64,000 bases of DNA from Bin55 sp963664665 (GTDB lineage Bacteria; Pseudomonadota; Gammaproteobacteria; Pseudomonadales; Azotimanducaceae): contig CAXXMH010000004.1 of the NCBI GenBank assembly GCA_963664665.2, positions 372,001-436,000 on the forward strand, written 5' to 3'. This document shows, one piece after another, positions 9,645 through 18,408 of this stretch. Position 1 is the stretch's first letter. Each line of letters opens with the position of its first letter. A model generated the notes under the pieces. It ran no database searches and was not told where the DNA came from. It was given only the letters and a program-made list of their open reading frames with translations. The translations under genes were made by a program, and so were the position numbers.

Positions 9645-11663
9645 CTAAGCGTTGAATTCGGTCAAAAACATGGTTTCGAACCAATTAAAAAACGACTCGG
9701 CAGCATCATCGTCGCCGTCCAATTCAATCTGAGAACGGCGTTCCAATCCTTGCGCTATCAGATGGTCTAACTCCTCGATCATGTCGGTACGGTGGTTAAA
9801 AAACCACTCGTATTTCTTCCCAAGCTCGACTCGCAGTTGCTTTGCTGTGAGGAACGTGATGTATACGAACAACGGGTCACTTTCATCCTGGTCGACGACT
9901 TTTCGTAACAGTTCCGGAAGCGAGTCGTACTTTGCTCCTAACAGACGGCATTCGGCGTCGGAAATTCGTTCAGCGTCGAGACTTTCGCACAAGTGGCGAT
10001 AAAGGTGCCCGAAAGCGTGAAAAATCCCGGAGAATCTATGAAATACGGATTCAGTTGTATCGATCAGAGTTTCGGTCGGTTTTGCCAAACCCTCGACACT
10101 TTCAAACATTCGACGCTCTAGGAACGCCGTGCGTTGTTCCGCTGACAGAAGTGACCAATACTTAAGGATTTCATCGGGTGTGAGCTCCGTCAAGAGCGAA
10201 GGACGATGAGAGAAGCTCGCTTCGCGAATGAGCACCCTCCAGGTTACATCCTTGCATTGAACATTTAGGAAACTGCTTGCTTGAATCGCGTCACGAACCT
10301 TGTCAGCCGCGATCTGACTACATACGTGCAATTCGCTTTCGCCTATCGAATCTAAGGAAAACAGGACGTTTTCCGTCGAGTTTAAAAAGGCGATTGGAAA
10401 ACTCAACTTTCCTTCTAGACGTACTGCGACTTCGTGTCGTGCCCAGTCGTATTTGACGAATACATCGAACAGTGCATGGTCATTGCCATCGGTTTCTTCA
10501 GGCGTCGTCTCGACGAACCGTATTGATTCGACAACTAGATTTTCGAGCCACCATACTGGTCTGAGTTTCTGGTTTGAAGCGCTTAACAGAAACCCCGCTT
10601 CAAGGTTTCCCTGATTCGCTTCGCTGTGAGCAGGTTTTGTGCAATTGATCGAACCTACTACGATTAGATCGGCTTTTTGTTTACGCCAGAATCGATATAC
10701 CTTTGCATGAATGAATCTAGGCGCTAGGTTTTCCGTGACTGCGCCTTTACGTTGTGTGAATCCTTCAGGTAATCTAGCCCAGCTGACACCCGCGATTGAC
10801 TTCACTTGGTTATAGACTGTATCGGAGACGAGTGCAGTTCCGTCTTCGCTTTGCGGCAGAAATACGCGAGTTTGCTTAGGTTCGGTTGCTTTGATTAGTT
10901 GGTCTAGTGCATTGGCATTGTTCCTGTCAAAATATGGTGAAACAACCTCAAGGTTCCATCCGCGTGGGATGACTGCTTCTGCATTGAGCCAATCAGCGAA
11001 ATTCAGCTGATTAGCGCCAGAATACAACCTCGTTCCGCTAACGTCGTTGTTATCCATCTGTTCATTCGGCGTCGGATTGGTCCGATACCTAACAAACTGA
11101 TGAATCTCATCTAGAGCGCCGTGATGTTCGTTCGGCAACGATCTGCGGATACGGCCCAAGATCGCCATAAGGTCGTTTCTGAATGAGCAAGGGTGTTCGG
11201 CTAATCGCTTGTCCTCAGCAACTTCGATATGTGCACATTCGATGTTCTCCCACCATCCGGCGCGGGTTATATTCGCTGACTGAACGCAGGCAATAAGAAA
11301 CTCGCGGCCATCGAACTCGTCGTCTTGAGCAAGCAGGAGAATCATCTTGGGATGGAAGACGCCGCGTTTCCAATGCACGTCTATCCGGTCGTAGCCGAGT
11401 TTAGGCGACTCGCCGTCTTGCGCTAAGGCATTTGCATCGTAGTACACTGCCAGGTTTCGTAGAGATCTAAGGCAATCTTCGAGTTGTAGAAGCCGCACCT
11501 TTTCAGCTTCGCTGAATTTCTCATTTGGGAAGAGTAGAGGTAGAACATGCAGCTCGAAGAATCCCGGATCAAAATTGAAAGTGGTGAATACGGCGGAAGT
11601 GACTCTTCGATTTCCGATGACCTCGCTTAGTTGGTCTGACAGAACATGCTGTGGAACCGACAC
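9645..11663 (-). CDS. Phospholipase-D-superfamily protein with two HxK motifs, putative nuclease
   Basis: The preferred start is GTG 11663, two bases after the upstream TAG, giving 672 residues. The longest frame from 11735 would overlap the upstream gene by 70 bp. From the GTG the N-terminus (VFTTFNFDPGFFE) resembles that of PLD-family proteins found in restriction-like systems. Two PLD half-sites are visible: FHPKMILL with SANIT and ENIE near residues 101-135, and FIHAKVYRFW with VVGSINC near 315-335. PLD proteins of this kind cleave phosphodiester bonds, and in defence systems they are likely the nuclease. The C-terminal 300 residues are mostly helical and unassigned. No signal peptide, so cytoplasmic action is likely. 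Nuclease activity is inferred. Confidence 0.82.
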   Translation of the reverse strand: MSVPQHVLSDQLSEVIGNRRVTSAVFTTFNFDPGFFELHVLPLLFPNEKFSEAEKVRLLQLEDCLRSLRNLAVYYDANALAQDGESPKLGYDRIDVHWKRGVFHPKMILLLAQDDEFDGREFLIACVQSANITRAGWWENIECAHIEVAEDKRLAEHPCSFRNDLMAILGRIRRSLPNEHHGALDEIHQFVRYRTNPTPNEQMDNNDVSGTRLYSGANQLNFADWLNAEAVIPRGWNLEVVSPYFDRNNANALDQLIKATEPKQTRVFLPQSEDGTALVSDTVYNQVKSIAGVSWARLPEGFTQRKGAVTENLAPRFIHAKVYRFWRKQKADLIVVGSINCTKPAHSEANQGNLEAGFLLSASNQKLRPVWWLENLVVESIRFVETTPEETDGNDHALFDVFVKYDWARHEVAVRLEGKLSFPIAFLNSTENVLFSLDSIGESELHVCSQIAADKVRDAIQASSFLNVQCKDVTWRVLIREASFSHRPSLLTELTPDEILKYWSLLSAEQRTAFLERRMFESVEGLAKPTETLIDTTESVFHRFSGIFHAFGHLYRHLCESLDAERISDAECRLLGAKYDSLPELLRKVVDQDESDPLFVYITFLTAKQLRVELGKKYEWFFNHRTDMIEELDHLIAQGLERRSQIELDGDDDAAESFFNWFETMFLTEFNA

Positions 11664-11665
11664 GA

Positions 11666-12952
11666 CTACGCAGCTTCTAGATTCAACTGGCGAATGATGT
11701 TTTGCAATGACGATAAGAAGTAGCCGTAACGCCATAAGTGCGGCAATTCATCTGCCGGAGGCAATATCCGCTCGGGGTTCCGATATCGAACCTCCAATTT
11801 GCCGTGACTTGCTATTCGCACCCAGGGTGCGGCACCTCGTCTCGCTTGGATCAGAGCGTTCCATGCGATTAGAGTCTCGATGGCGTCTCCAAATCGCCCT
11901 TCTAGCATTGCTTTTTGGCATCGATCAAAGATAACGACAACTTCGGAATCGCTGTAGGTGTGATCTATTTCGCTTAGAAGGTCTGCGTTCACTCGTGCAT
12001 TTATATTGGGTATGTCGCTCCCCCATCGAGTACGCAGCATTCGGCCGACGTCCTGTATTGAGTGGCCATCCCTGCTGAGCAGGCACTCGAACACCACCAT
12101 CGCGAGCGCAAACACCGCCTCGGCTCGCACTATCTGATCGAGTCTCTTGTGTAATGTTTCATCTTTCTCCCTTGCTTGCTCTCGTAGCATCACGAATTCG
12201 CTGCGGCCGAGAGGACCGTGCAACGGGGTGTGCTCAAGCATCAGTTGAACCAGCAAACGCTGATGTGTTAAAGGATTGGGTGAGACAAAGACTCCGTCAC
12301 GCAGATAGTTGCCATAAAAATCCCGTTCTGCATTGGAGAAGTGTTCTGGGAGTATCTCGCTGAATGCTTCGAAAACCGGATCGGGCCGTGCGCTGTTTAG
12401 AAAGCCCCCATCACGAACAAAATCACTGAGTAGACGGTAGATTCCTTCGAGATGAGGCCAGTAGTTTTGTTCGATAAAGTCATGCGCAGCCGGTGTTGTG
12501 CCGAACGAGCCTTCCTCAATAAGACCAGAAACACGGGCTGGCGACGAAAACAAACCCCACAGGCCGTACAGCTTCTGATCGCTTAGGATTTTCCCTTCGG
12601 GTCCGGCGTTGATCGGGATTTTTCTAGTTGTCCTGTCGCACCTCTCCCTTACACGATCGATTCCTCGAATGTCGTTGTCGACTCCGTGCTTCAGATGTCG
12701 AACGTACGCCCCGATTTGTTCAGTATGAAGAAATACGTCAACAGCCGACTGTTCTTCGATTAACTTATCCTCTATTAGTCGCTTAGCTAAGAATCGACCA
12801 AGCAGCAATATTGTGAATCCGCGAACGGAGTTAGATTGAGTTGTGAGATTGGCGATGATATGACGACCGAGAGAGTACCAAATGGGTTGGATACCGAGCG
12901 GATCTCGAGATCCTTTAATTAACGCCTTTGGATCTTCTTTGGTTAAGAACAT
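11666..12952 (-). CDS. Conserved-looking protein of unknown function, first gene of helicase/PLD operon
   Basis: The preferred start is ATG 12952 (428 residues). The frame extends to 13048 but that N-terminal stretch looks non-conserved. The protein begins FLTKEDPKALIKGSRDPLG and contains LYGLWGLFSSPARVSGL (about residues 135-155). The rest is largely helical, with no nuclease, ATPase or methylase motif seen, no signal peptide and no membrane span. Its TAG stop lies just before the GTG of the PLD gene. It leads a four-gene operon with the PLD nuclease and the helicase, so it is probably a sensor, specificity or scaffold subunit of that system. I do not recognise the family with certainty. Confidence 0.75.
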   Translation of the reverse strand: MFLTKEDPKALIKGSRDPLGIQPIWYSLGRHIIANLTTQSNSVRGFTILLLGRFLAKRLIEDKLIEEQSAVDVFLHTEQIGAYVRHLKHGVDNDIRGIDRVRERCDRTTRKIPINAGPEGKILSDQKLYGLWGLFSSPARVSGLIEEGSFGTTPAAHDFIEQNYWPHLEGIYRLLSDFVRDGGFLNSARPDPVFEAFSEILPEHFSNAERDFYGNYLRDGVFVSPNPLTHQRLLVQLMLEHTPLHGPLGRSEFVMLREQAREKDETLHKRLDQIVRAEAVFALAMVVFECLLSRDGHSIQDVGRMLRTRWGSDIPNINARVNADLLSEIDHTYSDSEVVVIFDRCQKAMLEGRFGDAIETLIAWNALIQARRGAAPWVRIASHGKLEVRYRNPERILPPADELPHLWRYGYFLSSLQNIIRQLNLEAA

Positions 12953-13342
12953 TATTCCGACGACCCGACCCAATCCACACATTGACTCGTTAGAGACCGG
13001 GCTGTATTTAACCGTCGAACCAGCCGTTGCGCCGGAACACAGTGACAAATTGTCTCGGAGCGATTAGAACTGTCCAGTTGGCGACATCCCACTGTGTCAC
13101 GCGACGCAGAAACTGCCGGACGAACGACGGACGCAGTCGAGGCTGCCTACCCGCGCACGACCTTCAAGTACTAATGGACATCTAGAAAACATACACTGCG
13201 AGAAGGTGCTCAAGCCAGTCCCGGCGCCCTTCACCTTGGACGATGGACCTTAGGCTATGCCATTGTTCGCGTGTCGAGTTGCCCACTTGTTGGATGTGCA
13301 CTACAATGTCATGCACAATTCGAATTGACCGGTTGACCAACC
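12953..13342. other. Divergent intergenic region between defence operon and toxin-antitoxin pair
   Basis: About 390 bases without a convincing gene. The defence operon reads left and the DinJ/YafQ pair reads right, so promoters for both should lie here. No operator palindrome or clear -35/-10 pair could be assigned by eye. Confidence 0.45.
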
Positions 13343-13603
13343 ATGGCAAACCACCTCGTTCAGGTGCGGATCAACAAGGAGATCAAGGAGGAGGCCGCTA
13401 CCGCTCTGGCCGCGATGGGGCTCACAGTCTCGGATGCGGTTCGGCTGCTGCTTACGCGTATAGCCAAGGAAAGGGCACTGCCGTTCGCGCCACTCGTACC
13501 GAACGCTGAAACCATCGCCGCCATGAAGGAAGCCCGAGAAGGCAACTTGCCGCGGTTTGACGACGTGGAAAGCCTTCTCGACGATCTCCATGCGGAGCAT
13601 TGA
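13343..13603 (+). CDS. dinJ: RelB/DinJ-family antitoxin
   Basis: A protein of 86 residues. The N-terminal half fits a ribbon-helix-helix DNA-binding fold: VQVRINKEIKEEA, then MGLTVSDAVRLLLTRIAKE, the typical DinJ/RelB signature. The acidic C-terminal tail (FDDVESLLDDLHAEH) would wrap the toxin. It binds and neutralises the YafQ-type toxin encoded next, and DinJ-type antitoxins usually repress their own promoter. The antitoxin-first order and the 14-bp overlap with the toxin fit the family. It sits between the helicase/PLD operon and a metabolic gene. Confidence 0.9.
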   Translation: MANHLVQVRINKEIKEEAATALAAMGLTVSDAVRLLLTRIAKERALPFAPLVPNAETIAAMKEAREGNLPRFDDVESLLDDLHAEH

Positions 13604-13871
13604 ACGCACACATGCGTTTAAGGGCGACTACAGGCGGGAATCCCGCGGACCTCACGGCAATCGCCTCGACGAGAGGCTAGCACCTGTCGTGACCGCCCTT
13701 GCCAATGACATTCAGCTCGCCCCCAAACATCACGACCACGCGCTGAGCGGCCCTTGGGCGGATTTCCGAGACTGCCACGTCCGCCCTGATCTCATCCTGA
13801 TCTACAAGAAAGTCAGCAGCGACCTTCTGCGCCTTGTCCGGCTTGGCTCTCATGCCAAACTGGGGCTGTGA
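13590..13871 (+). CDS. yafQ: YafQ-family mRNA interferase toxin
   Basis: The start is taken as ATG 13590, overlapping the antitoxin by 14 bp, which gives 93 residues, the normal YafQ length. An open frame begins at 13557 but that segment is antitoxin sequence in another frame. Key motifs are present: HALSGPWADFRDCHVRPDL and LRLVRLGSHAKL, containing the His, Asp and Trp positions and the late GSH histidine used by YafQ for ribosome-dependent mRNA cleavage. With dinJ it forms a type II toxin-antitoxin module. All catalytic-type residues look intact. Confidence 0.92.
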   Translation: MRSIERTHAFKGDYRRESRGPHGNRLDERLAPVVTALANDIQLAPKHHDHALSGPWADFRDCHVRPDLILIYKKVSSDLLRLVRLGSHAKLGL

Positions 13872-13965
13872 CGAATGCTCTCCCCCGAACTCCCACCAAT
13901 TGCGCACCTTCAGTTGTTTAGTCAAGGAGATTACCCCCTCTCGAAGACACGATAGAGATAGGAAG

Positions 13966-15609
13966 CTACGCTGTCTCGCGCTCGCCGGGTGGTGCGAATG
14001 AAAAAGCGTCCCACCGTCGAGGTTGAAGATATCGAATCGCCGCTTTGATTGCTTTAGGGGTGCCAAGCGATTCCAACCCTTGGCAGAGCACTGCTGGGGT
14101 ATAACCTGACTCAAAAGGAAGAGCGTTGATCAGAACACGCTCAAGCTGAACCGCGAGATCGGTTTCACACGGGTGCTTGATTCGCGCAAGTAGTGCCCAC
14201 GAAAGCGAATAACGTACTTGGTTTTCGATCGACCAGCGTCCGCCAAGACGCGGTTCGCCCATCGCCCCTTCTTGCCAGTCTGCGCGTGATTCCGTCAAGA
14301 GACGTGCGATTCGAGTGACCGTTTCACTGTCAAAAGGTACCCAGCACAACGCATCTGCAGCCGCACGAATCACTTGGTGCATCTCGTCATCCAATAGTGT
14401 TCCTATTTGATCTGCAATATCCGCTGAAATCGCGGTACCGACCTCACCAAGCGCATAGGCACTGTTGATCCGCATCCACGGATCTTCGTGACTGAGTAAC
14501 GGAACTAACTCACCGACACTCGGGGCACCGATTAATCCGAGCGCTATCGCGGCATCTTCAGGTACAAATTGCCGCATACCAAAGCGTCGCTCCATATGGT
14601 CAGGCGACATTGCATAAAACCCGGGATCGTCGTGTGCTGCACTCTCGTGTCGATTCTGCCCCGCCGTTGCAAGAAGCTGCTCCACTAAAGGTTCAACTGC
14701 TGAGGCGCCGATTCGAATGAGTTCATACATTGCGGACAAGCGCTTCGTGTTGTCTTCAGAAGCCATATCGGTGAGTAGACGAGTAATTTGCGACCGTGGC
14801 AATGCGTCTCGGTAGCGTGACTGCGGATCCCCACGTAACCAATGCCATAGGAAATCCCAAGTACGAGATATTTGAGTAGCCGTTAACAGATCATTGGGTG
14901 TTCGCCAACTCGAGTCCTCGTGTTCCCAAGTTGGCTGACTTGGGTTCGACATCCGCAAGGCGACGAACTTCAACATATAGCGCGTCGTATCGGTACGGTT
15001 TGGCGTACCTACATGACCGAGATCGAAATCTGCGACGATTATCGTACCGGTCTTGATCGGTTCATGAAACACTTGCGAAGGTAATGCACTGCGTAGAGTT
15101 GCATACAAATGTGTGCCGGCCAGGAGCCTCGTCGGTCCCATCTCTAAAGGCACGTCGTGCGGGAAATAGAACATATTGATGGCTTTGAATGTATGCCATC
15201 GACTGCGACCCGCTTTTGAGTGTCCGTCCTGGTGCCACCCGGAACCTGATATGGAACCCTTGCCCATCACGGGCTGGTTTTCGAAAGGATCGAACTCAGC
15301 CATCTGGGTGTTGGCGTCTAGTGGTTCGCTGTTATGCGGGAAGCGATGAGGCGCCCACGAAAAATCCGGTCCGAGAAGACTGCACATCGCTCCTCTGACC
15401 GCGGCGCTTTGAAGCACCGTGTCGATGCTCGGAACGCGAGGCAGCAAGTTATCGCCGAGCCACTTCGACTCCTGTTTTAAGCTGAAGTGGAGTTCCCGCG
15501 CGATCTCTTCGTGAAGCGCGCGCGGGAGATCACTATCTAAAACGACAAAACCATCGGCGATAAATCGACGTACCTGATCGTCGTTGAGGAGTTGAGGCGA
15601 ATCTTCCAT
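13966..15609 (-). CDS. PhyH-type dioxygenase fused to HEAT repeats
   Basis: A protein of 547 residues with two parts. Residues about 1-240 form a phytanoyl-CoA dioxygenase (PhyH) domain: the iron-binding HxD is in GWHQDGHSKAG (about residue 125), followed by MGPTRLLAGTH and a distal LGHVGTPNRTDTTRYMLKF segment carrying the second His and the 2-oxoglutarate Arg. Residues about 275-540 are helical repeats of HEAT/PBS type (INSAYALGEVGTAIS, VIRAAADALCWV, LSWALLARI). It would be an Fe(II)/2-oxoglutarate oxygenase with a protein- or cofactor-docking scaffold; substrate unknown. It ends 95 bp from yafQ, convergently, and lies 36 bp downstream of the TonB-dependent receptor gene in the same direction, so the two probably form an operon. 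Confidence 0.85.
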   Translation of the reverse strand: MEDSPQLLNDDQVRRFIADGFVVLDSDLPRALHEEIARELHFSLKQESKWLGDNLLPRVPSIDTVLQSAAVRGAMCSLLGPDFSWAPHRFPHNSEPLDANTQMAEFDPFENQPVMGKGSISGSGWHQDGHSKAGRSRWHTFKAINMFYFPHDVPLEMGPTRLLAGTHLYATLRSALPSQVFHEPIKTGTIIVADFDLGHVGTPNRTDTTRYMLKFVALRMSNPSQPTWEHEDSSWRTPNDLLTATQISRTWDFLWHWLRGDPQSRYRDALPRSQITRLLTDMASEDNTKRLSAMYELIRIGASAVEPLVEQLLATAGQNRHESAAHDDPGFYAMSPDHMERRFGMRQFVPEDAAIALGLIGAPSVGELVPLLSHEDPWMRINSAYALGEVGTAISADIADQIGTLLDDEMHQVIRAAADALCWVPFDSETVTRIARLLTESRADWQEGAMGEPRLGGRWSIENQVRYSLSWALLARIKHPCETDLAVQLERVLINALPFESGYTPAVLCQGLESLGTPKAIKAAIRYLQPRRWDAFSFAPPGERETA

Positions 15610-15645
15610 TGGACTAGGTTATCCGTTTCGTAGCAATGTGAATGC

Positions 15646-18144
15646 TTAATAATCCCAGCGCCACACGATGCCCGCGAAGCGCGGATCTGTGAGGGTGGCG
15701 TCTTGATAGTAACCTGCGCCCCAACCATTCGATTCGAGCTCCATGACGCCGATACGATTGAGGATGTTCTCAACGAATGCAGTCACGGAGGTTTTGCCGC
15801 TCGCACTAATCCAACTCAACGATGCGTCGAAGCGTCCATAGCCTTCGAGCGTATCGTTCGGGATATTGAAGATTCGATTGAAACGTTCGCCGGTGAACGA
15901 GTATGTGAGACTCCATGTAAGCATGCCGCGCTCGTTCAAGCTGCGACGCGAGTCGCCTGTCACTGACCATTTGTGATTTGGCATGTTCGGTAGTTCGTTG
16001 CCTTCTAAATCGTATTGCTGTCCAAGAAAGCCGGTGCGTTGAAAGCCTGTTACCGGATCCGTGTAGACCACTTCCTCAAACTGCTGAGCGGGATTCACGG
16101 GATCTGCTGCATATAGTTCGCCAAGGCTCGAATGTTGCCACGCGTAGTAACCTGTGACAGAAAAGTTAGGCGTGGCGATCCAAGTGCTTTCGACCTCGAT
16201 CCCAAGCAGGTTCGTGTCCGGTAGGTTCTCGATAACCGTAAGGTCATAGACAACAGGTTCGAACAACCTTACTGTGACCGGTTGTTGATAGTTCGAGAAC
16301 TGGTAGACAAAGCCAGAAACCAAAAGACGCAGTGTATCGTCACGCATATCGGCTTTGTAGCCTAGTTCAAGCGACGTAAGCTCTTCGTCGTCGTAGGATT
16401 CGTAGCCTTCAGGAGCCCCAGGCGAGATCCCGCCGGATCGGTAGCCGGTCGCTAGTCGGCCATAGATGAGTCGGTCTTCATCTGGCGTGAAATCGAGCGA
16501 AACGTTCCAAGTGATCTTGTCAAACTTCTCGACTTGACCTGGATTTTGCTCGTTAAAACGAGCCGGAATCACAAATGCGTCGGTTGGATCCTCTTCTTCG
16601 AAATCGATCACAGCCCATAGCTGGTCCGTCAAGACCTCTTTCTCATCCTCAGTGTAACGAATTCCGCCTGTGAGCTGCCATTGCGGGTTTAGTTCGATGC
16701 TAGTTTGGCCGTAGAACGCGTACGACGAGACGGTCCGTTCGTTGAGAAGATTGACGAATTGGTGTGATCCATCGGCGACGTGGTTAGTAATAAACTGACT
16801 CCTTGAGTCTGGGTCAGGGTAGAACGGAACTTCTGGCAATATCGCTTCGAGTGGTATTGCATCGCTGCTGCTTACGCTCGCGGCCCGATTCGCCATATCA
16901 AATAGTTTGTACTCGTTATAGACGTCTTGGTCAAAGAGATACGCACCGAGCAAAGTCGAGAACATCTCACTATCAAAGTTGAACTGAAACTCGTGGGTTG
17001 ATATCCCAACGTCGAACTTTGCACGAATGGTGCAGTCGTTGAACGGGCGCATCGCAGTTGATGAGAGATAGGGGTCCGCGTCGCTTCCGGTTACGCTTGT
17101 GCCATCGCAGTCCTGATCAAGTAGACCGATGCTCACGTCAGAATTGCCAAGAATGTACTTGGCTCTCGCGTTGTCGTTAAAGTCATAAGAGGCGTGTAGC
17201 GAGACCGCGTCACGAAGGACATCTGTCGTCCCGCCGTTATTCATGTCGATGATGTTCTCGAGGTCTCCGCCATCATTCGCGGGTGGCTGGTGGCGCGGAT
17301 ATAGATAGAACTGATTCCGTTCTTCACTTGGACTGCCGTCCTGCGGATTTGGGTGGAATTCGAACCCCGTATTAGGGTAGCGAAAAGGTACTCTGAGTTC
17401 ACTTGCCGAGTCCTGCTCGAATCGTGCATAGCGCAAATTCACGTCGAGCGCATCGTTCGTAAAACGGATTTGTGGAGCGATGTTGTAGTCGCCACGCCCC
17501 CCTTGGTCGGGTCCACTAATGTTCTCCTGGTTGCCGTCTGATTCTTGCCACTCACCGGTGATCCTGAGCGCCAATGTATCGGATATTGGTTGGTTCACAA
17601 AGCCGTTCAGACGAAAACCATTGAACATGGCAACTTCGGCCTCCGCGCCGACATCGAACCCCTCAGTCGTCGGGCGCTTGTTGATGTAGTTGATCGCGCC
17701 GGCGATTGAGTTGCGTCCATATAGAGTTCCTTGTGGACCGCGCAGGATCTCGACACGTTCAAGGTCGAAGAATGAACTAACCACTCCGTACGGCTCATCG
17801 AAATACAGATCATTGGAATACTGTGCGACCGCGACGTCGCCGCCAACTCCACGATAGAGTGACCCGATACCACGAATCGTCGCCGGGCTATCTAAGCCGA
17901 ACTGCAATCCTGGCACCCGGACCTCAATGTCTTTGAGATTGGTGATTTGGTATTGCGCGAGCGTTTCTGAGTCGAACGTGGTAACGGAAATGGGAACCTC
18001 GAAAATCGACTGTTCCTGCCGTTCTGCCGTTACCGTTACTTCCTCGAGAGCGAAGTCCTCACTTGTATCGTGATCGTCTGCGAGATTAGGTGCACTTACA
18101 GCGGTTGCGAGGATCGCAACACTACATAGACGAACAAGGCGCAT
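15646..18144 (-). CDS. TonB-dependent outer-membrane receptor
   Basis: The start is taken as ATG 18144 (832 residues), where a signal peptide begins (MRLVRLCSVAILATAVSA) with AGGGGA about 13 bases upstream; a longer frame starts at 18189. After the signal peptide comes the TonB-box-like EVTVTAERQEQ, then a plug domain (about residues 45-165: YQITNLKDIEVRVPGLQ, IRGIGS, LERVEILRGPQGTLYGRNS, GAINY), then a beta-barrel ending in aromatic VWRWDY. It resembles the broad receptor family with plug motif RGPQGTLYGRN, used for siderophores, vitamins or glycans. It probably shares an operon with the PhyH-HEAT gene. No Fur box was seen upstream, so the substrate may not be iron. Confidence 0.92.
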   Translation of the reverse strand: MRLVRLCSVAILATAVSAPNLADDHDTSEDFALEEVTVTAERQEQSIFEVPISVTTFDSETLAQYQITNLKDIEVRVPGLQFGLDSPATIRGIGSLYRGVGGDVAVAQYSNDLYFDEPYGVVSSFFDLERVEILRGPQGTLYGRNSIAGAINYINKRPTTEGFDVGAEAEVAMFNGFRLNGFVNQPISDTLALRITGEWQESDGNQENISGPDQGGRGDYNIAPQIRFTNDALDVNLRYARFEQDSASELRVPFRYPNTGFEFHPNPQDGSPSEERNQFYLYPRHQPPANDGGDLENIIDMNNGGTTDVLRDAVSLHASYDFNDNARAKYILGNSDVSIGLLDQDCDGTSVTGSDADPYLSSTAMRPFNDCTIRAKFDVGISTHEFQFNFDSEMFSTLLGAYLFDQDVYNEYKLFDMANRAASVSSSDAIPLEAILPEVPFYPDPDSRSQFITNHVADGSHQFVNLLNERTVSSYAFYGQTSIELNPQWQLTGGIRYTEDEKEVLTDQLWAVIDFEEEDPTDAFVIPARFNEQNPGQVEKFDKITWNVSLDFTPDEDRLIYGRLATGYRSGGISPGAPEGYESYDDEELTSLELGYKADMRDDTLRLLVSGFVYQFSNYQQPVTVRLFEPVVYDLTVIENLPDTNLLGIEVESTWIATPNFSVTGYYAWQHSSLGELYAADPVNPAQQFEEVVYTDPVTGFQRTGFLGQQYDLEGNELPNMPNHKWSVTGDSRRSLNERGMLTWSLTYSFTGERFNRIFNIPNDTLEGYGRFDASLSWISASGKTSVTAFVENILNRIGVMELESNGWGAGYYQDATLTDPRFAGIVWRWDY

Positions 18145-18408
18145 AAAACTAGATCCCCTGTGGAAGTTTCGTACGTGAAATGCCATCACAGTACCCGCCT
18201 AGGCAGCAGGCCAAGCCGCTCAGGAATCGCAACTTTCGTTCGATGACCATATATTCTCGGATTTTAAAAATTCGTACTCCCCGTTGGTGCGGCAACGCGT
18301 CGCATTGGTGCTGAACTTTGGCGATTCGGATCGCAGGTTTGTAGTCACAGCCGTGTGAGGTAAGTACCCACTCGTAGGATCGCACACAATGAGTTTGGAT
18401 CGATACGT

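Noticed and set aside
11664..11735. Longer N-terminus for the PLD protein
   Set aside because: It would overlap the upstream gene by 70 bp, and the family-like N-terminus begins after the GTG at 11663.
13677..14114. 145-residue minus-strand frame
   Set aside because: It overlaps yafQ antisense and the PhyH-HEAT gene in another frame and shows no domain; treated as a shadow.
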